Positions 36,831 through 50,423 of a DNA stretch of 64,000 nt are shown piece by piece. The number at the start of each line of letters is the position of its first letter. Position 1 is the stretch's first letter. The stretch lies in contig JAQIFP010000023.1 of assembly GCA_030141585.1 (NCBI GenBank), positions 111,023-175,022 on the forward strand, in the 5' to 3' direction. The stretch is from Ophryocystis elektroscirrha (lineage: Eukaryota > Apicomplexa > Conoidasida > Neogregarinorida > Ophryocystidae). The position numbers were made by a program, and so were the translations under genes. Below the pieces are notes generated by a model. That model was not told the DNA's origin. It saw nothing but the letters and a program-made list of their open reading frames with translations, and did no database searches.

Positions 36831-39800
36831 TCAATCCATAATTGATTTAAAACTCTCTAAAGAGTACTCATTCGCATATAAAGAAGATTTATCTTGTTGG
36901 TGTGTTGAGCTACTTTCTTTGTGATCCCATAAACCACACGCACCACATAGAAGGGGATGTTTTCTTGTTTTAATTTCATAGATCTTTTCTTCAGGATCCG
37001 AAAGCTTTTTATGCCATAGAATTTTATTAAAATTGTTAGATATATGACATCTATTTATATTGTCAGAGCTTTTTGTTTTAATTAATTCGGAACTGCAATT
37101 TGAAGATATTTCGTCGTCCGCAAAAGAGGTAAATGCGGATAAGTTAATCAATGAATTGCAGTCTTTTGGACAAGGAGTTTCTGTGCATATAATAGAGGAA
37201 ATAGATGAAGATGAAGAAGAGGAAGAAGAAGAGGAGGATACAGAACCAGATCCAGAATCTATTAAAGAAAAAGTTTTGTTTTTATCATGATATATTAATT
37301 CTTTATTACTGGGATCTGTAACAGGTATTTCTCTTATAATTTCTTCTATAGTTGTGCCTTCAATTTTAGCTAAAGATTTACGATTAATAACAGATTCTTT
37401 ATTTAAATTTTTTTCAGTTACGAGCTTTGCTTCTTTTTTATTAAGAAAAGGAACGCTTTTTTGTAAATTTGAAACAGCGTTTTTATCATACAACGGACTG
37501 TATTCAACTCTTTGAAGACTCAAACTTTTTCTAAATATTCTCCTGCTGGGTTTGTCTATTCGATTTTTTCTGGGATCTGGTAAAATTTTTTGTTTAACAC
37601 AGATTTTTTCTAAAAACATTTTGTTCTCAAAGAAATCATCACTTTGAAGTTCGGAACTAATTTTTAGGCTTTCTATCAAACTTAAGGGATCAGAGTCGGA
37701 CTTTTGAGAAGCTACTAGCGTTACACCACTTTCTGAGAGGGAAACAGATTGCGATATTTCATTGGGTTTCGGATAACAATTTATCAAATCTTGTAAAGGT
37801 TTTGCAGACTTTGAAATATTTAGACTCAACGAAGCAGCATTTAAGTGTGAAGAATTTCTTTTGCTTGATATTTTGTCAGAAATATTGCCTCTTAGCATTA
37901 AAGAAGCACTTCTATATTTTGAAGAAGTATTTTGTATTTTTAAATATTTACTTAACGGGTCTTGGCTACTATAAATACGACCTTTATTAAGCGAGCTAGA
38001 AACAGTATTTCTTGATTCATCAGGCATCAATAATTTATTTGAAGTGCAATCATTTGCAGACAAATTTAACGAATTTTTAGATACAGTAATATTTTTGGGA
38101 TCAAAATCTCTAATAGACTTTAAATCGCTTATATTGGCTGTTAATTGATGATTTACAACATTATTTAGCTTGGATTGAAGAAGTGGTTCTGGTTCAGCTG
38201 ATAACTTGGCTTCAATAAACAGAGAGGGGTTCTTTTTAATAGTAAAAGTTTTGGGTTTCTGATTTGATGAATGATCAATTTTTGTTATTCTGAGAGCTTC
38301 TTGACATTTACATTCATTTTTTTTGGACACGCAACAAGGCGATTTCTTAGTATTTTTTTTATCATCATCTTTATACCTGTGGTGTTCTTTTTTTTTTTCA
38401 GTTCTGTTATTCTTTTTTTTTTTCTCTGTTTTACTCTCATCTTTCAATTCTAGTTCTCTATTTTTAGGTTCACTTTTTTCCATTGATTTCCTATTTTTTT
38501 TTTCTTTTATATTCCGTTCGTTTTCGTAGCTCACATCGCACTCAGATGATTTGTTATTTCTTGAAGAAAAAAAAAACTCTTCATTACTGATTTTAGTGAA
38601 ATTAGGTTTTATTACGAACTCATTTTTTTTTGGTTCAAACAAATTCAAGTTATCAGGGTCTGCAGAACAACTTCTAATAGAGATTAGAGGATATTTGAGC
38701 TCTGAATTATTTGCATTAGAATCCACATTTTTTTTTTCTTGTGAAAAAAAGTAATTTTGATTCCTCATTTTATTGGATTTGAGTTGAGTATCAAATTCAT
38801 TGATAGCATAACATGAAGTGCTGTTTATTAAATTTTGAGAACTTGAGAGCAATGGTTCCACAACTCTATTTTTTAAAGGAGAATTTGCCCGACAAGATAA
38901 AAGAAATTCTTCTTTTTGGGACTTGTCAACTACAGAAGCAAAGCTAGGAGGTAATAAATGCATAATAGTAAAAGTACGACACTTTAAATTATTTATAAGA
39001 TCTGAATTGAGAATACATTGTATTTGAGCGGTAAGATAAACAATACGACGCATATTCTCTGAAGTCCATGTAGATAAATTATTTTGCAAATCCGAAAAAC
39101 GGAAATCAAATATTGCGTAAATAGCGTTACTCGAATCAGAAACCAATTTTCTTCGTTCTTTCCAGTCAGCCTCTAAAATAGCTTTAGAAAGTGGAAGTTC
39201 AAAAATGTTCATTCGAGTGTATAAAATGCATAAATTATCTTTGTGAATTACTGTAAATGCGTTAGTATCAAATCCTAAACCCGCTAAAGAAGATGCTGAA
39301 AATTCTTTTTGGCTTTTTTCCATTAAAATATTGTTATTAAATTCCATGGAGTTCATTTTATCTGAAGGTAAGCAACGAATTATATACGCAGAAGGAGAAG
39401 TTGCTATTCTTTCTACAAACATACGTCTAACTAATAATTCATGAGGAGATTTCGGAAGCTTGTCGACTGATCGGGAAGGCAGTAGCGGACAATAATTTTT
39501 ATCTTTAGGCCAAGGTAAACATAAATAAGCACATGGAGATGGCAGTAAATCAAAACTAAATCCCAAAGAAAAATCATCATCTTTTTCAGTTGCAAAGACA
39601 GTAGAAGTTACAAAGCGATTATGTCTCCATTTTTCTTCATGAAAAGCACTTGAAATAGTTTCATGAAGACCATTTTTTTCTTCATTCGGCATTAATTTTT
39701 GACTCGAAGTTACAGGTTTTGATTCATTTTTATCGCCATGATAAGAATAACTGATACAAGGTTTTGTAGTTTCTAAAGTATGGAGCAAATTAGTTTTCTG

Positions 39801-40816
39801 TACGTTTTTTCGCGATGGTGAATATGAAGCAGCTTCTGTATAAACCACTTTTGGTGTGCTTATATATGGCTTTTGTTGTAAGTCTTCGCATTGATTAAAA
39901 TCTGGTTGTACATAAACCCGTTTCGAGGTAGATCCGTTTCTTAATTGAACAGGTTGGTTAAACGAATTGTCTTCTTCTTTTTTATAGAAACCAGACTCGC
40001 TTCTGAAAGTATTTAAATTATTTAACTGGATACTTCTATCACTACTATTTATTTGATTTTCTGGTTGATAACTTTTAGAACCGGTTCTACTTTTAGAGTT
40101 TGGAGAATTCAATAGATTATTATTATTATTATTATGTACTAATTTTTCGTTATGAGTGTTATACGATAATGTTCTATTAGGGTTTATGGGCGAAGTAGGC
40201 TTATATGAATACATAGGTATATTTTTATAATTATATATAACTTTTTGAACCGGATTCACTACAGGGACAGATTGAAGTAATACATATTGTGAAAAAAGGT
40301 TTTCTCTTGAAAAATTATTATTGGAATCATTATTAGTAGGGATTTTTAATAACTTTTTACTATTCGAATCATGCTTTGAGGTAACATAAGGGCTGCTACC
40401 CTCGTTTTTATCAGTTTCGTACTTAACCGCATTCAATTTTCTGCTAGGTAAATATAAAGGATAGTAATATGATTTTTGAGGCATAGTGGTAGTGTAATAA
40501 ACTTTTTCTTTTGGTGAAATAGCCGATTGAAATGGAGTGCATTTTGGATTCAAAGTCGAAGAATTTATTTGAGCTTTTCCATCTTTTTCTTTTCTAACAT
40601 TACTTAAATTACTACTGCTTAGGTTGTAGTATTTTATAGATTGATACGGAGTAAATTTTTCGGTACTGATCGGTTCTTGGTTGGCAAACCCTAAAAAAAA
40701 AATTAATTAACTTTTAAAACAATTAAGAACAAATAAATATTTTGTTATTGATTTCGAATGATTAAATTACCTGGGTCACCTATAAACTTCTTAATTTGCT
40801 TCGTTTTACGAAACAT
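36831..40816 (-). CDS. Large unknown protein, 1301 residues
   Basis: Two minus-strand exons (40816-40771, 40690-36831) joined across an 80-nt intron. The start MFRKTKQIKKFIGDPG is basic. Residues about 360-620 look like a folded domain, with mixed hydrophobic and charged segments such as FSLGFSFDLLPSPCAYLCLP and RRIVYLTAQIQCILNSDLI. Flanking parts are Asn/Ser/Lys-rich low complexity, with a Lys/Glu block near 755-800 and an SSSSSSS run near 1175. The C-terminus has a CxxC next to an HxxxxxxH-like stretch (LLCGACGLWDHKESSSTH), possibly a metal site. No signal peptide. No family recognised; it may be lineage-specific. Confidence 0.7.
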
Positions 40817-41297
40817 TCCACATTTTTTCTAAAACGCACTATTTTAGTAGGTGCGCAGTTTAAATCAATACTTTTACGTATTGTAATATATTGTTTATTT
40901 ATTTAATTGTTACTGTATGTAATTAAGCAATTTTGCAAAATTTTGTTAAATTGTGTATGTATTAAAACTTTTTTTAATAAATAAAAAAAAACTTTGAAAG
41001 AGCTAATTGACTAAATGTTATAAAAAATAATATATCTTTTATATCAATATATTCCAAATCTTAATTACTTATTTAATGCAGATATATAAATCTTAAAATT
41101 AATCTAACCTGAATCTTGTAGTAATTGTGGTGTAGATGAGTGTTTAAAATTACAAATCTATGTATATAAGTATATATATATTGATTGTACGTTTTTGTAT
41201 ATTCTTACTTATCTGCGATCATATTTTTGCATAAAATGACATTGTTTCCTTTTTTTAAGTAAATAAAAAGACGAAGATTTTGATTATTTTAAACTAA
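40817..41297. promoter_or_regulatory. Divergent promoter region (1301-residue unknown / PDE-like)
   Basis: 481 bp between outward-facing ATGs. AT-rich with A/T runs (for example 40979-40991); no gene or known motif recognised. Confidence 0.4.
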
Positions 41298-42447
41298 ATG
41301 AAGATCAACAGATTATACACACTTAACGTTTCGAACTCTGTACCGGAAGATTCTTTAACTAATAAGTTGAATGCTGTTGAGTCCAGCTATATTTACGACA
41401 ATGCCCTGATGAATTTAGAATCGGTAGAATTTAAAAAAAACCCGCTTTTAACCTCTTCAGAGGACTCTCAAATACTGTCTAATCAGTATCCAGTAAAATT
41501 TTTCCCCTTAAAACTGAGAAATGAAGATGACGAAATAAATTATTTGAAAAAAATACCGTTTTTAACTCCCTTTATAGAAAAAATGGCAATAATTCCAACA
41601 TTTCTAGTTATTATTAACTATATAATTGTACCATTAGTTGTTCAGGCTACAGGTGCCCTTAAGTTTCTATACTTTTATAATTATATCTTTTATAATTTGT
41701 GGGTTGTATGTTGTCTATTTATTGTTGTACTATTCCGATATATAGCCAAAAACGATTGGTCTATGCCTTATCTAGAAATCACTATTCAAGTGCTTTTCTT
41801 TCTGGTAATAAGTTCATGGTTTTATAAATCTAATAACTAGTTTGCACTGAGTATAAGTTTCTCTACAATATTGATTGCATTACAAGAACAGGGAAGTGAA
41901 GTTCAGGATGTTGTAAGAAGATTGAAATATGTTCAATGGAGACACATTATTATTTATAATTTTTTGATGCATATATGTGTTAGGTTTAACGTCCTATTTC
42001 AATTACGGTAATTTAAAAATTATACTAGGCAACATGCATATATATATATAACTAAAACTTTTGATATATTTATAATTATATTACAAATAGCACATGATAA
42101 AACTAATTATTATGAATATATGTCATGTATTTACAGATTTAGGAAAATATATCACAGTTATTATGGATTACCTATTATTATTATTTGCGGAATTTTTGTC
42201 GAATGTATCATGTTCACTAAACTCGATAGCAAATTGGGATTTAACGAAATAAATTTGTCAAATTACAACATTTCATCAAGGTATTAACTCTAACTTTTGA
42301 TATGTTTCTAGAATTCTAGAGTGTTTTTATGTTATATTTTTCTGCTCTTTAGCTTGCTTTCAACGATTTCAATTCGAAGTTGCCGACAGACTCAAGTATC
42401 ATGAAATGATGGTATTACATAGCACCATTAATGATATATTTATTTTA

Positions 42448-42512
<65 letters not shown>

Positions 42513-44595
42513 CATGCAAGTTGTATTTATTTATATACACTATACATGTCTAACGAGGAGTACTTAATATTAATATGGTTTGAAAGATATAGAATTAAAC
42601 TTGCATTTTAACTCAAAGTCGCTGAATATTTGTTAGTAACATTTTAATATACTATTGAAAATACTGCAAATATATTAATGTTTATATTTGAATTACAAAT
42701 AAGATTATACAATATCTAATTTAGTGTAACATACAAATATATCAGAGTATATCAATTTTTACAATTATTTGGTATTATAAAAAGATTATTAACGAATATT
42801 ACATATGGACTTTTAGAAATCGGTTAAGCATATTAAAGAGCTTAGAAAAAAAGAGGCCATGAAACAGACAGGCAATTTGTCTGTTATAGAAGATATATCT
42901 TTAAAAATTAAAAACGTAATCATAAATTTACGCGAAATTTCCTTTGATTATGAGAATATCGAGATTAATAAATCTATTGAACTGTTAACAGAGTAAGATA
43001 TATACAATTTTTTACTCATTTTTAATAATAGCTTATAGAGATATTTTTAGTTCATATCGAACTATATATATATGTATAAGTTCTTGTGCACAAAAAAGTA
43101 TTATATTAGCTAAACAAGTATTTATCAAGAGCAAACAACAGAAAATATATATATATATGCATATTTATGTATGCATATGTGTGTTATTATAAAACGCATA
43201 AGTTTCCACTTAATTTGTTTAAATAAAGTTAGTTGTTATGTTTCAGTTTCTTTAATAACCAATTCATAATTAAAATAATGTAAATACTAGCAGTGTCATA
43301 AAATATGTAGTATAATTGAATAATAAAGTATAAAAAGAAAACTTGAATTTATCTAATTGAGGGCATACCATTTGTATTTTTAGATGTTACCGTATTTTGA
43401 CAGAAACAAACGATTTATACTCCATTCATGAGCTGAATGAAGATGATAATAATGTGGAAGGAAGCATGCAAGAACAATTTATTAACATATACGCCAATCG
43501 AAACTTGAAACGTTATTCGACACGTGTCCGCTTTGGAGAAACTACTGGAATTGTGTACGACTCTGAAGCAGTTATATTTAAATTCAATAACTACAATAAA
43601 AGCTTCAACTCTCCTTTAAAATCTAATCAAAAAACTTACTCTAAATTCATGATTGAGTCTCCTTTCTTTAGTATAGTGAGTTTTCTATTTTATTTTTCTA
43701 TCTATTAAGAAGATCATTGCTTTATTAATAAGTTTTTCAAATATGCATAAAATAGTTCATTTATTTATTTATAATACTTAATTATTTATATATATATATA
43801 TATGTTAGAGTTTTTTCGAAGAAAGAATTGTTTCTAATGTTATTATATAATAAGATATATTTAAATTGACTTAATATGATCAATTATTGTTATCAGTAAT
43901 CTTTAGCTAAATATATAATATATATACATTATATATATAGTTTTTCTATTGATTAATTATTTGTATACATACTTCAACGATTAAATCGGTACTTACAAAA
44001 CAGAATATAACTTTTCAAATTTACTAAAATCAATATTGTGATATAAATTTATGAAGACAACCTATACATGGTCGTTCCTGCTTTTTTAAAGTGTAATTTG
44101 TTTAGAGATCAAAACAATTAGATGAAATCGGCAGATCGTTTAGCTTAGACTTTTTGACGGTAAAACCCATCAATTAAATAAAAATTACGTAGATTGAAAA
44201 AGAATCTCCTAATTTACTTGTAGAAGTTGGTTCTGTTTTATTGCTAAATCATATCGAGTTTATCAACAGTTCTAAGAAGTCATTACACTTGTACCTTACT
44301 AGACTTCAAGAATGTTATGTACCAACTCCGTTTCATAATAGCTGCCATGCTGCAACTACAGCCCACATAGTTATGTGCTTAATAAATTGCTTCGATCTTT
44401 ATCAAAAGTATTCTATTATTATTTTCTGATTTTGTTTAGCTCCCGTATATCTTCGACTGATATAATAGCTGTAATAGTAGCTTGCTTAGGACACTGCGTT
44501 TCCCATCCAGGTTATACAAACAGTTTTTTAGTTAATTCAAAAGATCCCTTGGTACGAAATTGTTTTTTTTGTATTCTGAATGATATTATGTAAAA

Positions 44596-44662
<67 letters not shown>

Positions 44663-45158
44663 TTAGTTGTAAAAATTAATAATATTATAAGTGTCAATTT
44701 TTTTAAGTATTAATCTAAAGAGATTTCAATTATTATTTATTTCATTATTTCAGTTATTATTCTATTTCATTATTCTTATTAGGATAATTGTAATGTGTAA
44801 TATTAATGTATGTTCAGGCTACTCTTTATAATGACTACCAAATACTCCAAAATAGCCATGCTACAATATTGTTTTTCTGTATGAGATATCCCGAAGCCAA
44901 TATATTTAGTGGATTGAATACCGAAAACTTCCGCAGTTTCAGAAAATCTATAATAGACTTAATTCTTTCTCTAGACGCATTATCTCAGCAGGAATTAATA
45001 TACAAATTTAGAATGCGTTCTAATTCCAAAGCTTTCAATATGCTAGAACATGTTGAAGACATTTGGTAAGATAAGCACATAGCGTTGTACTATCATAAGT
45101 TAAACATATTTCTATATAATTGTAATTATATAAGAACTATGTGCGTTAAAATACAAGG

Positions 45159-45191
<33 letters not shown>

Positions 45192-46718
45192 GAATATAAT
45201 AATAAATGTATATATATCAATAAATAGTCTTTTTAAATAAATAATATCTCTAACACATATATGTACATAAATCTGAGAAAATATACATTATTTTCTTATA
45301 TATAATAAGTATTACAATCATATAGTTTCACGTCTAATATAATAAATAATCATATAGATCTGATGTTATATAACTATATAATACATTTCTTTATATATCA
45401 TATATATATGGATTTTGAATCTTCTCTTTAAAACTCGCAAACGCATATTAGTATATAAAACACAACTTGCAATCTAATTTACTGACAATATCAAAAAAAA
45501 AGCTTATATGCACGCGTAGGTTATTATTACGGTTATGTGCTGGTTTCGGATGTCAAATAAATTGTTTTTCCGAATGGTCACAACATCTAGAGTGGACTTA
45601 CAGATTGTATTCAGAATTTTACAATCAAGTAATGATTTTACTAAATATGTATTGCTTCAGGAAGTTCATGAGTTTGAATACAGTTTAGATCACGTTGTTT
45701 TTACTAAAATGAATACTTATTCCCAGCTTGCAACTTGGCGCATAAAGACTATGGAGACAATGGCATACCCACTTATACAGCAGCTACTTTGTGTGGACAA
45801 ATCAGGCTTTTTAGAGTACGTTCAAATAATTTATACTGCTAATAATCATTATTTGCAAATTATAACTTATCTATACAGATTTTTGCAAACTATTATTATA
45901 TATATATATATATATATGTAATTTATGTATAAATTCAAGTTTTAGTGATTCATAGTTATACAATTATTATGATATATGCTCAAATTTATTACTATTTAAT
46001 TAAATTTCTCCAAACTTAACGACATTATTATATTAAGAAAACCCACTATAGAATTTCATGAATATATATATAAATGTCTTTAAAATGAATATGTATACAT
46101 GTACTTATATATGCATAAATCTATATAATTCAAGTATCTTTGAATTTAAATAGATAAGTTCAGTATATATACATATAATTAGCATATTAGTATATTTTAA
46201 AATTAGAGTATGAAATTAAAATTTGATGTAAAACTTTTTGATAGGTCAGAATGTCTAAACAATTTCCTAAAAAATAAATCGCATTGGGAAGATCTAGAAA
46301 AAAACACAGATGTTATAACAATTGATAAAAATATTAAATCGCTCAAAGCAGATCCGCTGACACCTTTAAGAACACTTATAAACTTATTTATAACGCATTA
46401 TCAATCAAATCCACAAGAATTGTAATTTAATTTTTTTTTTGGGGACATACCTTATTTATTAATATTATACATAAAAGTTATATTAGTTAAATGGATTCAG
46501 CTGACAGATTTTACACCAAAATCACAAATCCAACAGAAAAGTAGTTTTTTTTTTGTTAATTTGTTATTTTTTAAAATAGGGGAAATGAAATTGAGTTTGA
46601 TTTTTTAAATAAACAAGACTCAACCGAGAAATTTAATGAATTAAAGCTCTTATCCTTCAATACTTTAAATTTAATCAATGAAACTATAAATAACGTTCAC
46701 AATTTAAAACAAAGTTAA
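41298..46718 (+). CDS. Transmembrane PDEase-family protein, probably catalytically inactive
   Basis: Fourteen exons (41298-41804, 41841-42007, 42137-42280, 42353-42395, 42817-42992, 43384-43675, 44106-44159, 44193-44407, 44440-44551, 44818-45065, 45520-45628, 45661-45815, 46209-46421, 46580-46718) join in frame to 857 residues. The N-terminal third has several hydrophobic spans (IIPTFLVIINYIIVPLVV, LWVVCCLFIVVLFRYI and more). The C-terminal half follows the class I cyclic-nucleotide phosphodiesterase fold: FHNSCHAATTAHIV, GHCVSHPGYTNSFLV, LYNDYQILQNSHAT, EWSQHLEWTYRLYSEFYNQ, SHWEDLEKN. This layout is common in apicomplexan PDEs that hydrolyse cAMP/cGMP. Both metal-ligand aspartates look lost: HD reads HC (44492-44497) and KxAD reads RLCAG (45530-45544). 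Introns of 32-36 nt alternate with ones of about 400 nt. Confidence 0.8.
42451..42503. repeat. (TA)n run in an intron
   Basis: About 26 TA units inside the 42396-42816 intron of the PDE-like gene. Similar shorter runs recur in many introns of the window. Confidence 0.9.
44594..44670. repeat. (ATT)n microsatellite in an intron
   Basis: About 24 ATT units inside the intron between PDE exons 9 and 10 (44552-44817). Confidence 0.9.
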
Positions 46719-46916
46719 ATGTTAAATTTTTTCTTATTATACTGAACATATCATAGGAACTTTTGTAGTTTTTACGTTTTAAAAAAAAAAAAATATTAGG
46801 TGAAAAGTTTTGAAATTATAAAATGTCTTAAAATTCAAAAAATTAAATTAAATTAATAGCTTTTAAAACATTCCGCATCATTTCTGGACAAAATTAAATT
46901 TATTATTCTCCCCACA

Positions 46917-49900
46917 ATGAGTTTATTTAGATCAGATGTAAGCTTAAACTTTCACGCAATAATCTTTTTTAGACTATGCAGCATGGAACTCTCATACTGC
47001 CCGCAGATCGTGCTAGGCATTTCATGGAAATATTGGGAAGACAATCTTGTATACAATTTACAAATGCAAATCATTTGAATTCAAAACAACAATATCGCGT
47101 ATACGTTCAGCGCATAGAAAAAATGGAAAGAATTTTGCGGTAATTATTTTTCAATGAATCTGCATGTACCTTGTATAGATTTTATTTTGAATCGTATACG
47201 CATTCTAAAGTACTTATTTTATGACTTCACATATCTATATATATATATCTGTGGTATTTACTCATGAACTGTATGTGTATGATAAAAAAATTATATATTT
47301 AATATATAATTACTATTTAGGTAACTATATAAATAATCAGTGTATTTACGTTTCAACGAATGAAATAATATTCAACAAGGTCTTTTTATATACTCAATCT
47401 ACGAAATACTATATCTTATATACCATTGAATGCATTTACAACATATCTAATATTTTGTAGGTCTACTAATTGCATTATATAAATAATATACTATATATAT
47501 ATACATGTATGTATAATTATGTATGTATAGCTTTAGCATTCATATGAGGTGTAATTTACAATAGATTTTAATTGTACAAAATTAACACGTATCATCAATT
47601 TTGGTCGCATTAATTATAATTAGATATTTGATGGACCAAATACAAAAATTGCCGGGTGCAAAAATAATTCGCTCAAATGTAAAGAAATTTGTGGACAGCG
47701 ACTACGGTTATAAGTTAGAGATAGTTGAGCAAGCATTGAATACTTTATACGAGCAGTTTCAGCGTTTTGAAAAGAACAATAAGTTTTTAGCGGAACAAAA
47801 TCAGTATGCCATGGAAGAAAAAGCTATTATATTTACGGCAACTAAATCTATGGCATTTAAAACACTTTTGCGTACTATAGATACGGATATTGGCTTCAAA
47901 GTTATAGCGGGTGTTATAAAAACAGACTTTCAAAATAAATTCGCTAGGGCTATATTTAGAGCTTCCCGTGGAAACGCATTTACGCATTTTGAGTACGTTG
48001 GTGATTTATACAATTTTTATGCGCCTAATGAAATAACACTCAGTGATGTTACACCCCGTTCAGTATTTGTGATATATTTTCAATCTGTCTCTAAAGACAG
48101 CAACTTATCAAAAAAATTACAGCAAATATGTGAAGCCTTTGAGTTAAGGACGTATGACTGGCCATACTCTATTGAAGACGCAAAAATTCGACTAAATCAA
48201 ATAGACCAGCTAATTCACGATAAGTCTAAAGCTTTGATAGCTTGCGAAGAGTTCCTTAGTGCAGAATCTATAGCGTTGTTAGAATGTCACAGTCAGTCTG
48301 AAGGAAGTTTGATAGACGATTATTTTTTGTTTTGTATTAAAGAGAAAGCAATATACGCTACTTTGAATTTATTTGAAGGCAAAGAATCCACTTTGCGTGC
48401 CGACTGTTGGATTCCAGCAGGAAAAGAAGAATTTATTCGTCGTCTATTGGCACAGGAGACAAACCCGCATCAAGTTTCCGCTTGTTTACTAACAGATCAT
48501 TATTATGACGGCACAGATCCTCCAACGCTTATACGAACCACAGATTTTACACAGGGTTTTCAAGCTATAGTCAATACATACGGCATACCTCGGTACAAAG
48601 AAATAAACCCTGGGATTTTCACTATAATTTTTTATCCTTTCCTTTTTGGTATCATGTTTGGGGACATTGGACACGCTCTCTGTCTTTTTATTCTCAGTAT
48701 CTACATTCTTTATACTTCTGACAAAGTTAGTTTGCGTAATAAATAGAAGTACATTACTCCTAGATAAACCGAGGTTATATGAGTTTATATATTTGTAATA
48801 TACAACAAAATAGAAATAAAAAACCAATCGTTTATATGCATTTTAATATATATTTGTATATATAATTATGTATTCTGAATATATAGTATTTGAATATGTT
48901 TATTAGTTTCAAACACGTCATGTTTAAATATATAGCACGCTATAGTTGTATTAAAGATGTATTGTGTACATTGACTTATAGATGAATGGGCTTTTAACAT
49001 AATCATTTCTTTAATAAAAAATTATTATTTCATTAGGTAAAAGATTCTAAGAGTGACGTGGCTTACATAATATCCAAAAGTCGTTACGTGCTTTTGTTAA
49101 TGTCATTGTTCGCACTATATTCGGGATTCATGTACAATGAGTATTTTGGATTGGGCTTGGACCTGTTCAAGACGCGTTATATAGTATCGCATATGGACTC
49201 ACAACATATATATGTATGATTTAGTGTAAGCCGTACAGCATTTCATTTTTTGACTATTTTATTACGCGTATTTTAGTACATGAAAAATGCTAGTAAAAGT
49301 ATATATCCTTTTGGCTTCGACCCGATATGGAAAGGAGCAATAAATGAAATAACCTTTTTTAATTCATTTAAAATGAAGTTTTCTGTTATAGTAAGGATTT
49401 AATCGACTCTAATATTACATAATTTAGATAGCATTCATGCAAATGTTACTAGGCACTTTTTTAAAAGGATTTAATTGTATTTTTTTCCACGATTTTGTCA
49501 CTTTAATATTCGAAGTTTTACCTCAAATATTATTCACACTAAGCTTTTCAGGATTCATCACACTAATAATATTCATTAAATGGTCTACCCCGGAGTTTCT
49601 TATAGATGGCGCTTCAAATAAACCATATATAATCAATAATATTATTGAAATGGCCTTTAACCAAAAACCGACCATTATTGCTTTTTCTGGTCAAAAAACT
49701 TTGCATAAAGTAATTAATTAATAGAAATAAAGTTTGCTTTTATCTGAAATTTAGGTTTGCTTATGCACTATGGCTCTTATGATCCCTTTTTTATTGATAC
49801 CTAAACCTTTAATACTAAAATATAAAGCACATAGAAGTAAAAAAAACAAAAAAAAAAAAAAATTCGTAGGAAGGAGATATCAATATATAGATGTTGAAAG

Positions 49901-50381
49901 TCAACCACCTATGGACTATCACAACAATTTTGATTTAGCTGAAGCTTTTGTGTATCAAGGAATTGAAACAATTGAGTTTACTTTAAGTATTATTTCAAAT
50001 ACTGCTTCATATCTACGATTGTGGGCCTTAAGCTTAGCGCATCAACAGCTCTGTGTCGTAAGATAAAATTTTCCTTTCTATATTTTAGGTTTTTTTTTCA
50101 ATGTTAATATCAACAATTCTAGCAATAAATACAAGCGTAATAAAAACCGGATTTTTTTTGTTTTTTGGAATGTTCATTTATTTATTTATTACATTCGGTT
50201 TATTCATTTTTATGGACACGTTAGAATGCTGTCTCCACGCACTGCGTTTACAATGGTACTAAAAACCCTAACTTATGTAAACAAATTTAGGGTCGAGTTT
50301 CAAAATAAGTTCTTTAAAGCGGACGGTTATGAATTCGAGCCATTCTCCTTGCAAAAATGTATGGAAAACTCTCTATACTAA
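46917..50381 (+). CDS. V-type proton ATPase V0 subunit a
   Basis: Nine exons (46917-46937, 46973-47139, 47624-48725, 49037-49213, 49277-49390, 49428-49709, 49755-50057, 50089-50255, 50291-50381) give 807 residues, the normal length. Family blocks are [61 protein letters not shown], and [19 protein letters not shown] with the arginine essential for proton transport. The C-terminus [16 protein letters not shown]...YEFEPFS is also typical. The protein has a soluble N-terminal stator arm and a multispan membrane half. It acidifies vacuolar or secretory compartments. Introns are 31-38 nt or 300-480 nt. Confidence 0.92.
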
Positions 50382-50423
50382 AAAAGATTTACTCAATTAA
50401 TAATTATAGTCTCCAAGTTTCTC

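Noticed and set aside
38271..38754. Plus-strand hydrophobic frames rich in Phe/Ser
   Set aside because: Antisense of a Lys/Glu/Asn-rich part of the 1301-residue minus-strand gene.
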